Part shown: piece after piece, positions 7,437 to 16,235 of the stretch
Layout: each line of letters opens with the position of its first letter
Position numbering within the stretch: position 1 is the first letter of the stretch
Origin: an uncultured Rhizobiaceae group bacterium
GTDB lineage: Bacteria > Pseudomonadota > Alphaproteobacteria > Rhizobiales > Rhizobiaceae
Direction: 5' to 3'
DNA length: 64,000 nt
Assembly (NCBI GenBank): GCA_937930845.1
Contig: CALHBJ010000007.1
Location: 62,001 to 126,000 of the forward strand
The notes under the pieces: model-generated
Seen by the model: the letters and a program-made list of their open reading frames with translations, nothing else
Told to the model about the DNA's origin: nothing
The model's database searches: none
Translations under genes and position numbers: made by a program

Positions 7437-8099
7437 TCAGTGCCGGGGGACGTAGAGCTGCGAAAATGCTTTTTCCACAGTTTCAATGGCCTCATTATTA
7501 CTTTTCTTAATGTGCTTACGCATGAGTTCCACGGCGAGCCCTTGGTCACGGGCGATGACAGGCTTGAATATGCTTTCATGGGCCGCATGGGTGATGTCTA
7601 TTTTTTCACGCATGGATATCCACCGCACATAGCGAATGCGCGCATAGGTCAACTCAATCATGTTCTTGAGTTCAGGATTGCCTGACAAATTTGCTATCTT
7701 GAGGTGAAATTCCTCATCCAGCGTGACAATTTCCCGGGCTGGTGCGCTATCGGTATATCGCGGGGCAATGTCGTGGAGATATTGCTGAAAGTGCGCTAAC
7801 TCCTCATCACTGGCCCGTTCGGTGGCCAGGCGAATGGCATCTGCTTCCAGTGCCTCACGCAATTCATAAAGATGCACCACAAGTTGCGGATTAAGAGGCT
7901 GGCAAAAGAACCCTCGCCCCCCTTCAAAAGCCAATAGTCCCTCGGCGGCCAAACGGTTCATCGCCTCGCGCAACGGTGTGCGGCTGGCGCCAAGCTTTTT
8001 CGACAACTCGCTCTCATTGATTCGCTCTGCCGGTTTAAACTCAAAATTGGCAGCCATCTCGCGGACCTGCTCATAGACCAAATTTGCACTTGTGTTCAT
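7437..8099 (-). CDS. GntR-family transcriptional regulator (FCD/FadR type)
   Basis: The protein is 220 aa. The N-terminal winged helix-turn-helix contains ESELSKKLGASRTPLREAMN (about residues 30-50), the hallmark of GntR regulators. The C-terminal all-helical FCD ligand domain includes LREALEADAIRLA and EFHLKIANLSGN with metal-type His positions. The start at 8099 has GGAG about 9 nt upstream; an ATG at 8108 sits too close to it. The gene is divergent from the DadA-like gene, with two palindromic operator-like sites between them, and co-directional with the racemase. It probably represses the catabolic locus and senses its substrate or a breakdown product. Confidence 0.9.
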   Translation of the reverse strand: MNTSANLVYEQVREMAANFEFKPAERINESELSKKLGASRTPLREAMNRLAAEGLLAFEGGRGFFCQPLNPQLVVHLYELREALEADAIRLATERASDEELAHFQQYLHDIAPRYTDSAPAREIVTLDEEFHLKIANLSGNPELKNMIELTYARIRYVRWISMREKIDITHAAHESIFKPVIARDQGLAVELMRKHIKKSNNEAIETVEKAFSQLYVPRH

Positions 8100-8161
8100 T
8101 GCTGCCATGCTCCGTTTCTGGTTACATCCTTTCACAACTGGCCGCACAATTGTCAAATAGC

Positions 8162-8195
8162 TTGTAGACAAAATTGGACACCATGCTGTATACAA
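8162..8195. promoter_or_regulatory. Two near-palindromic operator-like sites between the GntR and DadA-like genes
   Basis: TTGTAGACAA (8162-8171) and TGTATACAA (8187-8195) are spaced 25 nt start to start. Both resemble the TTGTATACAA-type half-palindromes often bound by FCD-class GntR regulators. Their place in the divergent promoter region fits autoregulation and control of the DadA/TRAP genes. Confidence 0.5.
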
Positions 8196-8237
8196 TGTTG
8201 AGTTATCATATGCATGAGATCAAGTTTCCGGGCACAT

Positions 8238-9494
8238 ATGGCGAAATCTAACCCAAAGAAAACAGTCGTCATTGTAGGCGCTGGCATTGTTGGTGTGTCG
8301 ACGGCCATCTGGTTGCAACGGGCTGGACATCGGGTTGTGGTCATTGACAAGACAGGCCCTGCCGCCGGTGCATCCTATGGAAATGCCGGGGTATTGGCAG
8401 CAGCTTCAATTGTTCCCGTCTCAATGCCCGGCCTTTGGAAAAAAGCTCCAGGCATGTTGTTCGACCGCAATGCGCCGCTGTTCATGCGCTGGAGCTATTT
8501 CCCCAAGGCGATTCCCTTTCTGATCAAATTCCTGCTCAACGGAAACATTTCTCGCGTCAACAAAATCGCAGATAGCCTTTCCCTGTTGCTGCACGATTGC
8601 GCCGACCAACATGCAGCGGTCGCCAAAGGAACCGGGGCAGAAAAATATATCACCCACGGCGATTATGTTTTTGGTTTCAAAGACCGGGCAGTTTACGACG
8701 CCGATCAATTGGGCTGGCGCATGCGCAAAGACCGTGACCATCCGTTTGAAGAAATGGATGCCGACCAATTGGCAAATTATGACCCGGCCATGGCCGGGCG
8801 ATTTGGCTTTGCCGTTCGGTGCCCCAACCATGGCCGTATCAGTGATCCGGGAAAATATGTAACGGCACTGATGGCCCATGTGGAGAATGAAGGCGGCGAG
8901 TTTATCAAGGCCGAAGTTGAAGACACGATCGTCAAGAATGGCAAGGTCACCCATGTTGTGACGAATACTGGCATGGTTGAGGCCGATGAGGTGGTGATCG
9001 CCACCGGCGTCTGGTCCAACAAACTGGTCAATAAACTGGGTGGCAAAGTGCCGTTAGAAGCCGAACGCGGCTATCACATCGAATTCGTCAATCCCAGCAT
9101 CATGCCAAAATCGCCGATGATGGTTGCCAGTGGCCGTTTTGTCATGACCCCCATGGAGGGGCGACTGCGCTGTGCTGGCGTTGTTGAATTTGGTGGCTTG
9201 AGCGAAAGGCGCAACCGCAAGGCCATCGAATTGCTCAAGCGGCAAACATTGGATTTGCTGCCGGAACTGACTTACGACCGCATTGACGAATGGATGGGCT
9301 TTCGCCCTTCGACAACAGATTCATTGCCTGTCATCGGGGCATTCGACAAAGTACCCAATGTATGGTCAGCTTTTGGGCACCAGCATATTGGCCTGTCGGG
9401 AGGTCCAAAAACAGGTCGCTGGGTAGCACAGATGATCGATGGGCAAATGCCCAACGCTGATCTCGCCCCCTTTGCGATAAACCGTTTCCAGTAA
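8238..9494 (+). CDS. FAD-dependent D-amino-acid dehydrogenase-like oxidoreductase (DadA family)
   Basis: The protein is 418 aa. The FAD-binding GxGxxG lies at the N-terminus in TVVIVGAGIVGVSTAIWL, followed by the acidic end of strand 2 (VVVIDK) and ASYGNAGVLA, as in DadA proteins. The C-terminus has the second FAD contact in GHQHIGLSGGPKTGR. Family members oxidise D-amino acids to 2-keto acids and pass electrons to the respiratory chain. The ATG at 8238 gives the compact family-like start; an ATG at 8214 is possible. A TRAP transporter begins 42 nt downstream, so import and oxidation are probably coupled. The substrate may be a D-amino acid or an N-substituted amino acid. Confidence 0.85.
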   Translation: MAKSNPKKTVVIVGAGIVGVSTAIWLQRAGHRVVVIDKTGPAAGASYGNAGVLAAASIVPVSMPGLWKKAPGMLFDRNAPLFMRWSYFPKAIPFLIKFLLNGNISRVNKIADSLSLLLHDCADQHAAVAKGTGAEKYITHGDYVFGFKDRAVYDADQLGWRMRKDRDHPFEEMDADQLANYDPAMAGRFGFAVRCPNHGRISDPGKYVTALMAHVENEGGEFIKAEVEDTIVKNGKVTHVVTNTGMVEADEVVIATGVWSNKLVNKLGGKVPLEAERGYHIEFVNPSIMPKSPMMVASGRFVMTPMEGRLRCAGVVEFGGLSERRNRKAIELLKRQTLDLLPELTYDRIDEWMGFRPSTTDSLPVIGAFDKVPNVWSAFGHQHIGLSGGPKTGRWVAQMIDGQMPNADLAPFAINRFQ

Positions 9495-9536
9495 GGGAAG
9501 AACAAAACCTAAAACTAATTCAATAGGGAGAAGACA

Positions 9537-10511
9537 ATGAAAAAAATCTTATCAATTCTTGCCAGCGGCGTTGCAGGCATGACAATCGCAAGCTCAGCCA
9601 TGGCGGAAGACTGGGATATGCCAATGGCGTATTCAGCCACCAATTTCCATTCTGAAAAAGGTGTCGAATTCGCCGATAAAGTGCGCAAATACACCAATGG
9701 CAAAATCAACATCACCGTTCACCCCGGTGGTTCGCTGTTTAAAGGCGGCGAAATCAAACGCGCTGTGCAAACTGGCCAGGCGCCAATCGGTGAGCGCTTC
9801 ATGTCAGCACACGCCAATGAAGTGCCCCTGCTTGGCTGGGACAACCTGCCCTTCATCGCAACGACCTATGAAGACAACGACAAGCTTTGGGCCGCAGCAA
9901 AAGACAAAGTCAACGCGGCATTGTCAGACCTTAACCTGGTCGCTTTGTACACATGCCCATGGCCGGGCCAGGGTTTTTACTTCAAAAAACCCGTTACCTC
10001 GTCATCGGACACCAAGGGCGTGAAATTCCGTTCCTACAACACGGCAACGGCAACTTTTGCCGAAGAACTGGGCATGATCCCCGTACAGGTTGAAGCTGCG
10101 GAACTCTCTCAGGCGCTGGCAACCGGTGTGGCAGAAGCGTTTATCTCTTCGGGTTCAACTGGTTATGACCGCAAAGTTTGGGAGCATCTGACACACTATT
10201 ACAAGGTCAATGCTTGGTTGCCGCGCAACTATGTGATGGTCAACAAAGGCGTGTGGGAAGCCCTCGATGACGCGACCAAGGCCGGTGTTCAAAAAGCCGC
10301 CGACGAGACCGGCGCTGCCTGTTCGGCGAAGTCTGCTGAACTGGCCAGCTGGTATTTCGAGCAGTTGGCGAAAAACGGCATGAAGGTGGAAGATGCCGGA
10401 CCAGACTTCCTCAAGGAGTTGCAGTCAATCGGTAGCAAAATGACCGCCGACTGGCTGAAAACGGCAGGCGCAGATGGCCAGGCCATCTTGGACGCCTACA
10501 AGGCTAACTAA
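9537..10511 (+). CDS. dctP: TRAP transporter substrate-binding protein (DctP family)
   Basis: The protein is 324 aa with a signal peptide that ends after SSAMAE. The mature part follows the DctP fold: an early 'VRKYTNGKINITVHPGGSLF' region, a 'RAVQTGQAPIGERF' loop, then 'GVKFRSYNTATATFAEELGMIPV' with the Arg that usually clamps a ligand carboxylate (about residue 162). It binds an acidic solute in the periplasm and delivers it to DctQM. GGGAG upstream of the ATG is a good ribosome binding site. The gene is separated from dctQ by an intrinsic terminator, which fits the higher demand for the binding protein. Confidence 0.93.
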   Translation: MKKILSILASGVAGMTIASSAMAEDWDMPMAYSATNFHSEKGVEFADKVRKYTNGKINITVHPGGSLFKGGEIKRAVQTGQAPIGERFMSAHANEVPLLGWDNLPFIATTYEDNDKLWAAAKDKVNAALSDLNLVALYTCPWPGQGFYFKKPVTSSSDTKGVKFRSYNTATATFAEELGMIPVQVEAAELSQALATGVAEAFISSGSTGYDRKVWEHLTHYYKVNAWLPRNYVMVNKGVWEALDDATKAGVQKAADETGAACSAKSAELASWYFEQLAKNGMKVEDAGPDFLKELQSIGSKMTADWLKTAGADGQAILDAYKAN

Positions 10512-10520
10512 CTAACGAAC

Positions 10521-10556
10521 AGCCCCGCAGCGTAAAAACTGCGGGGCCTTTATTTT
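10521..10556 (+). terminator. Intrinsic terminator/attenuator between dctP and dctQ
   Basis: A perfect 8 bp stem, CCCCGCAG/CTGCGGGG, with an 8 nt loop is followed by CCTTTATTTT. It lies 11 nt after the dctP stop and 20 nt before the dctQ start. Partial read-through would give an excess of the binding protein over the membrane subunits. Confidence 0.88.
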
Positions 10557-10575
10557 CTAAAGGGGGACTTAAGCT

Positions 10576-11289
10576 GTGAGAGACTGGCAACCTTTTCTGG
10601 GTGTGCCGCTATGGTTTTGGTTGTTCGTTTTGCCAACCTTGATTGCGGCTTTTTGTTTATTCAGACCTGATGCTGCCCGGCGCATTCTGGCGCCCGTTTG
10701 GCGCGTTCTGGACCGGGTCTATCTCGGTTCCGGCATCATCGCCGCCTGTTTCATGGTAATGATCCTCCTGCTCATCGTCGGCCAAATGCTTGCGCGCTGG
10801 TCGAATGTCACATTCCCCGGCTCAACCGAATATGCAGGCTATGCCATGGCTGCGACTTCGTTTTTCGCCCTGGCCCATGCCCTCACCCGCGGCGCACATA
10901 TTCGCGTATCTGTGCTGCTGAACATGAACGGCTTCCTTCGGTTTTGGCTTGACGCTTTCGCCATGCTGATTGCCGCACTGACCGCCACATATTTTGCCCG
11001 CTATGCGATCAAGACCAATTTGCTTTCAGAACTGCTCAATGATCGAACACAGGGGCAGGATTTTGTACCCGAATGGCTGCTGACCTTCTTTGCCATGTTT
11101 GCCAATTCCCCCGCCAATTGGGCACAGATGTGGTCTCAAACCAGCGCAGAATGGGTCTATACGCCCGTGTGGTTGCCGCAAATTCCCATGTCGATCGGCA
11201 CAACGCTGTTGGCCCTGTCTATTTGGGACATGCTCACCCGTTTGCTTGCCAACGGTGAAACTTCAATTATCCGGGAGACAGTGGAATGA
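10576..11289 (+). CDS. dctQ: TRAP transporter small permease subunit (DctQ family)
   Basis: The protein is 237 aa and starts at a GTG with AGGGGG 9 nt upstream. An extra N-terminal hydrophobic segment (FLGVPLWFWLFVLPTLIAAF) precedes the usual four-helix DctQ core, which contains YLGSGIIAACFMVMILLLIVGQ, 'GSTEYAGYAMAATSFFALAHAL', and 'RGAHIRVSVLL' as in the family. This makes it longer than the typical 160-190 aa. It pairs with DctM in the membrane. The stop overlaps the dctM ATG by 4 nt (ATGA), giving coupled translation. Confidence 0.88.
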   Translation: MRDWQPFLGVPLWFWLFVLPTLIAAFCLFRPDAARRILAPVWRVLDRVYLGSGIIAACFMVMILLLIVGQMLARWSNVTFPGSTEYAGYAMAATSFFALAHALTRGAHIRVSVLLNMNGFLRFWLDAFAMLIAALTATYFARYAIKTNLLSELLNDRTQGQDFVPEWLLTFFAMFANSPANWAQMWSQTSAEWVYTPVWLPQIPMSIGTTLLALSIWDMLTRLLANGETSIIRETVE

Positions 11290-12602
11290 CCGAATTCTAC
11301 GCAACCGTAATCTTCCTATTCGTTCTGTTTTTGCTGCTGGGATCTTCCGTATGGATCGGGCTGGCGCTCATGGGCGTTGCCTGGGTTGGGATGGAATTGT
11401 TCACTTCCCGTCCCGCCGGTGACGCGATGATTACAACCATATGGACCGGTGCGTCCAGTTGGACACTCACGGCGCTGCCGCTGTTTATCTGGATGGGTGA
11501 AATTCTTTATCGAACGCGCTTGTCCCAGGACATGTTCCGCGGTTTGGCACCGTGGCTGCGTTGGTTGCCAGGCGGTTTGCTCCACACCAACATTGCTGGT
11601 TGTACGATTTTTGCCGCAGTCTCCGGTTCGTCCGCCGCGACGCTGACAACCGTTGGGAAAATGTCGATCCCGGAACTGCGCCGCAGGGGCTATCCCGAAT
11701 ATATGATCATTGGCACCCTCGCCGGTGCAGCCACATTGGGGCTGATGATCCCGCCATCGCTGACCCTGATCGTCTATGGCGTGACGATCAATGAATCGAT
11801 CACCAAACTGTTCATGGCCGGCATCTTTCCCGGCCTGGTACTGGCTGGCCTGTTCATGGCGTATATCGTGGCGTGGCATTTTGTAAAACCCGATCAGCGC
11901 CCTGAACCAGACCCACCCATGAGTTTTAGAACGATGGTTTCCGAAAGCCGGTTTCTCATACCCGTATTGGTTCTGGTTTTCGTGGTTATCGGGTCAATGT
12001 ATCTGGGATATGCAACGGCCACAGAAGCGGCGGCCGTGGGCGTGTTGGGATCATTGGTCCTGGCGGCCCTGCAACGGTCTTTGAACTGGGATACATTTGC
12101 ACAATCGCTGATGGGCGCCACACGCACTTCTGCCATGGTGGCCTTCATTCTCATGGGGGCGGCCTTCCTGTCCCTGGCCATGGGCTTCACCGGCCTGCCA
12201 CGCGCATTGGCGGCCTGGATCGACGAGCTGGGGCTTTCCCCCATCGTTCTGATCGCCGCTTTGACGATATTCTACGTGATCCTTGGCATGTTCTTGGATG
12301 GCATTTCGTCTGTCGTTTTGACCATGGCCATCGTTGAACCGATGATCCGCCAGGCCGGTATTGATGTCATCTGGTTTGGTATCTTTATCGTGGTGGTCGT
12401 TGAAATGGCGCAGGTAACGCCACCCATCGGCTTTAATCTGTTCGTTCTGCAGGGAATGACCAAGCACGAAATTTCCTACATTTCCAAAACAGCCATACCC
12501 ATGGTTGGCTTGATGCTGTTGATGGTTATCATCCTGGTGGTCTGGCCCGAACTTGCCACATGGCTGCCGGAAAACATCAGGCAGGCCCCAACGCCCTCCT
12601 GA
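11286..12602 (+). CDS. dctM: TRAP transporter large permease subunit (DctM family)
   Basis: The protein is 438 aa with about 12 hydrophobic segments. Family landmarks include SGSSAATLTTVGKMSIPELRR (the conserved SGSSxA loop), 'GAATLGLMIPPSLTLIVYG' and, near the end, 'TPPIGFNLFVLQGM'. It is the sodium-coupled translocation subunit that moves solute from the binding protein into the cytoplasm. It is the last gene of the dctPQM set and overlaps dctQ by 4 nt. The transporter probably feeds the DadA-like oxidase and TPP enzyme upstream. Confidence 0.93.
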   Translation: MTEFYATVIFLFVLFLLLGSSVWIGLALMGVAWVGMELFTSRPAGDAMITTIWTGASSWTLTALPLFIWMGEILYRTRLSQDMFRGLAPWLRWLPGGLLHTNIAGCTIFAAVSGSSAATLTTVGKMSIPELRRRGYPEYMIIGTLAGAATLGLMIPPSLTLIVYGVTINESITKLFMAGIFPGLVLAGLFMAYIVAWHFVKPDQRPEPDPPMSFRTMVSESRFLIPVLVLVFVVIGSMYLGYATATEAAAVGVLGSLVLAALQRSLNWDTFAQSLMGATRTSAMVAFILMGAAFLSLAMGFTGLPRALAAWIDELGLSPIVLIAALTIFYVILGMFLDGISSVVLTMAIVEPMIRQAGIDVIWFGIFIVVVVEMAQVTPPIGFNLFVLQGMTKHEISYISKTAIPMVGLMLLMVIILVVWPELATWLPENIRQAPTPS

Positions 12603-12621
12603 GCATGGCCTGTGTAACCCG

Positions 12622-12656
12622 ATGCCCGCCCCATCTCATCGTGATTGGGCGGGCCA
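12622..12656 (+). terminator. Hairpin after dctM, possible terminator
   Basis: The inverted repeat GCCCGCCC/GGGCGGGC has a 15 nt loop and lies about 20 nt after the dctM stop. There is no T-run after it, so it may need Rho or serve mainly to stabilise the mRNA end. Confidence 0.4.
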
Positions 12657-12723
12657 TCGAAGACCGGCAAAGTGAACAAAGATGAGCAGGAGTGACAGCG
12701 CTCCAATTCGCACTTGGCGTGCG

Positions 12724-12966
12724 TTACGCCCACCAAACACCAATAAGCCGCCACGTGATATAGCTGGCCAACAGCCAGCCAATAAACATTCCACCCCACA
12801 GGGTGATGGCGTAGCGATGTTTGGTTTGCGGGTGCGCATCTGCACCATTGGCAAGACCGCGAAACAGGAACACAGAAGGCAATATGCCAACGGGAACGCC
12901 CAGCATGCCAATCAGGCAGCTAATGGCGGTACGGATAGACAATAAACTATCTAAATCACTCTCCAC
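12724..12966 (-). CDS. Small membrane protein, unknown
   Basis: The 80 aa protein starts at a GTG with AGAGGG four bases upstream. Two hydrophobic segments are visible: ISCLIGMLGVPVGILPSVFLF, and LWGGMFIGWLLASYITWRLI near the C-terminus, joined by a hydrophilic loop (NGADAHPQTKHRY). I do not recognise the family. It is flanked by convergent dctM and by the end of the BMP transporter operon upstream-strand spacing, and shows no obvious link to either. The membrane profile supports a real gene, but its short length keeps confidence moderate. Confidence 0.55.
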   Translation of the reverse strand: MESDLDSLLSIRTAISCLIGMLGVPVGILPSVFLFRGLANGADAHPQTKHRYAITLWGGMFIGWLLASYITWRLIGVWWA

Positions 12967-13060
12967 GGAACCCTCTACCCTTCCTGAGATTTCGCTCCAT
13001 CTGGAACGTCAAAGGGCGCCGCACGGCCTGCGCGACGCCCAATGAAAGTGCTTGTCTGGC

Positions 13061-14137
13061 TTACTGTGGCAGCTTGTCGTCCACGCCTTTAACGTAGAAA
13101 TTCATGCCAAGCATTGTGCCAATGTCTGACTTCTCGCCAGCCTTCAGCCATTCGGTTCCGTCCTGCTTCATGATTGGGCCGGTGAAAGGCTCAAACTCGC
13201 CAGACTTGATTTTGGCTTCGGTTTCGGCGGCCATTTTGGCCACATCTTCTGGCATATTGGTATATGGCGCCATAACCACATTGCCTTCAGCCATGCCGTG
13301 CCACACGTCCTGCTGCTTCCAGGTGTCTTCCATGACCGCTTTCACGCGCTCGACGTAATATGGGCCCCATTCATCGATGATCGATGTCAGCTGGGTTTCT
13401 GGTCCAAACTTGATCATGTCCGAAGCCTGACCAAACGCCTTGATGCCGCGTTCCGCTGCTACCTGCATGGCAGCAGTGGAATCGGTGTGCTGTGTAAGAA
13501 TGTCCACGCCCTGGTCGATCAGCGCCTTGGCCGCATCTGCTTCCTTGGGCGGGTCAAACCATGTGGATACCCAAACAACTTTCAGTTTGAAGTCTGGATT
13601 GACCGATTGTGCGCCCAGGATGAACGAGTTGATGCCACGAACAACTTCAGGAATTGGGAATGATGCAATATATCCGGCAACACCAGTTTTTGACATTTTT
13701 GCCGCGATCTGACCCTGAACATAGCGCCCTTGATAGAATTTGGAAGAATAAGTCGAAACATTGGCATGTTCACGCTTATAGCCGGTCGCATGCTCAAATT
13801 TCACATCGGGGAACTTGGCCGCCGCTTTGTTTGTCGGGTCCATATAGTTGAACGATGTTGTGAAAATGATGTTGCAGCCTGAACGGGCAAAAGCCTCGAT
13901 CGGACGTTGGGCTTCTGCCGATTCCGGCACGTTTTCCAGATAGGCAGTTTCAACCTTATCGCCAAACGCAGCCTCTACGGATTTGCGCCCCTGATCGTGC
14001 TGGTAGGTCCAGCCGAAATCGCCTGTTGGGCCGATATAGATAAAGCAGGCTTTGGTTTTGGCATGACCGTCAGCCAGTGCGGCTGTCGATACAAGTGCTG
14101 CGGCCGAAGCGGCCAACGCAATTACAAGATTTTTCAT
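13061..14137 (-). CDS. BMP-family ABC transporter substrate-binding protein (PnrA/nucleoside type)
   Basis: The protein is 358 aa with an N-terminal signal peptide ending at AALADG. The BMP/PnrA fold is indicated by CFIYIGPTGDFGWTYQHDQG at the start of the mature part, 'GCNIIFTTSFNYMDPTNKAA' and 'VDILTQHTDSTAAMQVAAERG'. The family binds purine nucleosides or related compounds in the periplasm. It is the last gene of an ATPase-permease-permease-binding protein operon, with a gap of 81 nt after the second permease. The ligand could be a nucleoside, xanthine or similar base; the sequence does not decide. Confidence 0.9.
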   Translation of the reverse strand: MKNLVIALAASAAALVSTAALADGHAKTKACFIYIGPTGDFGWTYQHDQGRKSVEAAFGDKVETAYLENVPESAEAQRPIEAFARSGCNIIFTTSFNYMDPTNKAAAKFPDVKFEHATGYKREHANVSTYSSKFYQGRYVQGQIAAKMSKTGVAGYIASFPIPEVVRGINSFILGAQSVNPDFKLKVVWVSTWFDPPKEADAAKALIDQGVDILTQHTDSTAAMQVAAERGIKAFGQASDMIKFGPETQLTSIIDEWGPYYVERVKAVMEDTWKQQDVWHGMAEGNVVMAPYTNMPEDVAKMAAETEAKIKSGEFEPFTGPIMKQDGTEWLKAGEKSDIGTMLGMNFYVKGVDDKLPQ

Positions 14138-14218
14138 AGTCTGTCCCTGTGTTTGAGAATTGTAGTCTCTGTGGTTATTTAATATGCGAATACAGTTTGT
14201 TATCGCATTTAGTTAATC

Positions 14219-15145
14219 TTATTTATCCGGTACAAATGACTGTCCAAGCGCCGAAGGTGTGTTGATCATTGTGAGGCGTCGATTGCGCGCAATCAAGACC
14301 AGTACGAGAATGGTGGCCAGATAAGGCAATGAGGTGAGGAACTGGGCTGGAATATTCACGCCCTGCGCCTGTACATGGAATTGAGCAATGGTGACTGCGC
14401 CGAACAAATAAGCTCCCACCAGCACGCGCACGGGGCGCCAGGAGGCAAAGACCACAAGTGCCAAAGCAATCCAGCCCCGCCCCGCCGTCATCCCTTCCAC
14501 CCATTGGGGAACATAAACCAGCGACAGATGCGCACCGGCAAGCCCGGCACATGCGCCACCAAATAATACGGCGAGATAACGCACCTTGATCACATTGATG
14601 CCCAGAGCATGGGCAGAAACATGGCTGTCGCCCACGGCGCGCAAGGTCAGTCCGGCGCGGGATTTGAACAGGAACCAGCTGACACCAAACACCAGGGCAA
14701 TTGAGATGTAGAAAATCAAATCCTGACCGAACACCAATTGGCCCACAAGCGGCAGATCAGAAAGGACAGGAATGTGTATCGCCTCCATGCGGATGCCGGG
14801 CTGACCAACAAATGATTCCCCCACCATGCCGGAAAGCCCCAGGCCCAATATTGTCAACGCCAGTCCTGTGGCCACCTGATTGGTGACCAGGGTGAGTGTC
14901 AAAAACGCAAAGAGCCATGAAAACGCAGCGCCGGCAAACACTGCAATCACGGCCCCCATATAAGGGTTTCCCGTCACCTGGGCCGTGGCAAAACCGGCAA
15001 CGGCACCGACGATCATCATGCCTTCCACGCCAAGATTGAGCACCCCTGCCCGTTCCGACACCAATTCGCCCAAAGCTGCCAACAAGAGCGGCGTTGAGGC
15101 TGCGCAAATGGAAATTAGTATGCTGATCCAGACATCGACACCCAT
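14219..15145 (-). CDS. ABC transporter permease (nucleoside/BMP type), second subunit
   Basis: The protein is 308 aa with about 8-9 hydrophobic segments. It carries the RbsC/LivH-superfamily signature near the N-terminus, PLLLAALGELVSERAGVLNLG, in which ERAGVLNLGVEG is the characteristic loop of the second permease in BMP-type importers, plus 'SRAGLTLRAVGDSHVSAHALGI'. Its first codon overlaps the last base of the preceding permease stop (15145), so the two are translated together. It forms the membrane channel with the other permease and is powered by the two-domain ATPase. Confidence 0.92.
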   Translation of the reverse strand: MGVDVWISILISICAASTPLLLAALGELVSERAGVLNLGVEGMMIVGAVAGFATAQVTGNPYMGAVIAVFAGAAFSWLFAFLTLTLVTNQVATGLALTILGLGLSGMVGESFVGQPGIRMEAIHIPVLSDLPLVGQLVFGQDLIFYISIALVFGVSWFLFKSRAGLTLRAVGDSHVSAHALGINVIKVRYLAVLFGGACAGLAGAHLSLVYVPQWVEGMTAGRGWIALALVVFASWRPVRVLVGAYLFGAVTIAQFHVQAQGVNIPAQFLTSLPYLATILVLVLIARNRRLTMINTPSALGQSFVPDK

Positions 15146-16233
15146 TAGGCAACTCCCTGCGATATGTGCCGACGGGGCCGAACAATCCGAATGCGATAGT
15201 GAATGAGCGTGTCACACGCCAATACGAAAAACAGCAACAGGCCCTGAAACACCCGCGCGGCGCGGTCAGATACTTGCAAGGTGATCTGCGCCGCTTCTCC
15301 GCCAATTGCAGACAAAGCAAGCACAAGCGCGGCAGCCACAATGCCAAGCGGGTTCAGGCGGCCCAGAAATGCGACGATAATGGCCGTAAACCCATATCCA
15401 AGGGACAATTTATCATCAAGCTTTTCCACCGAGCCCGACACTTCAGCAATGCCAGCTAATCCAGCCAGCGCTCCGGACAGGAGGAACGCAAACAGGGTCA
15501 TTTTCTTGGCGTCAAACCCGGCAAAACGGCCCGCACGCGGGCTTTGGCCGAGCACCGCAACTTCAAACCCCTTGGTAGTGCGCGCCAGCATGAACCAGAC
15601 GATAACAGCCACGACAATGGCAATAATCGTCCCGTAATGGGCGTCACTCGTCGCCCAAAGCTCAGGCAATACGGCGGATGAGTTAAACGATTTTGTTCCA
15701 GGAAACCCCATGCCCTGGGGATTACGCCACGGGCCGCGCACCAACCAGTCGACAAATTGTTGGGCCACATAGACCAGCATCAGGCTGGTCAATATTTCAT
15801 TCGTACCAAAGCGGGCTTTCAATATGCCGGGAATGAAGGCGTAAAGCGCACCGCCCACCATGCCCATCAGCATCATAAGCGGCAAAAGCAACGGCGATTG
15901 CCAATCGTTGAACAATACCGGCAACATGGCACCAAACATGCCGCCAATCAGATATTGCCCTTCCGCGCCGATGTTCCAATTACCGGATCGGAAGGCAACA
16001 GCCAGCCCAACGGCAATCAAGACCAGCGGCGTTGCCTTGACCAATATCTGTTCCCGGCTCCATGTATCCGTCAGGGGTTCAACGAAATAGGTATAGAGCG
16101 AACTGATGGGTGGTTTGCCCAAAATCAGAAACATGATCGCACCCGCCACGAGGGTCAAAAGCAGCGCCAGAAAAGGCGAAAACGCGGAAAACAGGCGCGA
16201 TGCGATGGGGCGTTTTTGCAGCTCAATACGCAT
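15145..16233 (-). CDS. ABC transporter permease (nucleoside/BMP type), first subunit
   Basis: The protein is 362 aa with about ten hydrophobic segments. It contains FRSGNWNIGAEGQYLIGGMF, the GxxNIGAEGQ loop typical of the first permease of these importers, and 'KARFGTNEILTSLMLVYVA' with the EIL(T/S)S(L/M)M block. It starts 2 nt after the stop of the ATPase gene and overlaps the second permease by 1 nt, which marks one operon. Confidence 0.92.
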   Translation of the reverse strand: MRIELQKRPIASRLFSAFSPFLALLLTLVAGAIMFLILGKPPISSLYTYFVEPLTDTWSREQILVKATPLVLIAVGLAVAFRSGNWNIGAEGQYLIGGMFGAMLPVLFNDWQSPLLLPLMMLMGMVGGALYAFIPGILKARFGTNEILTSLMLVYVAQQFVDWLVRGPWRNPQGMGFPGTKSFNSSAVLPELWATSDAHYGTIIAIVVAVIVWFMLARTTKGFEVAVLGQSPRAGRFAGFDAKKMTLFAFLLSGALAGLAGIAEVSGSVEKLDDKLSLGYGFTAIIVAFLGRLNPLGIVAAALVLALSAIGGEAAQITLQVSDRAARVFQGLLLFFVLACDTLIHYRIRIVRPRRHISQGVA

Positions 16234-16235
16234 GG

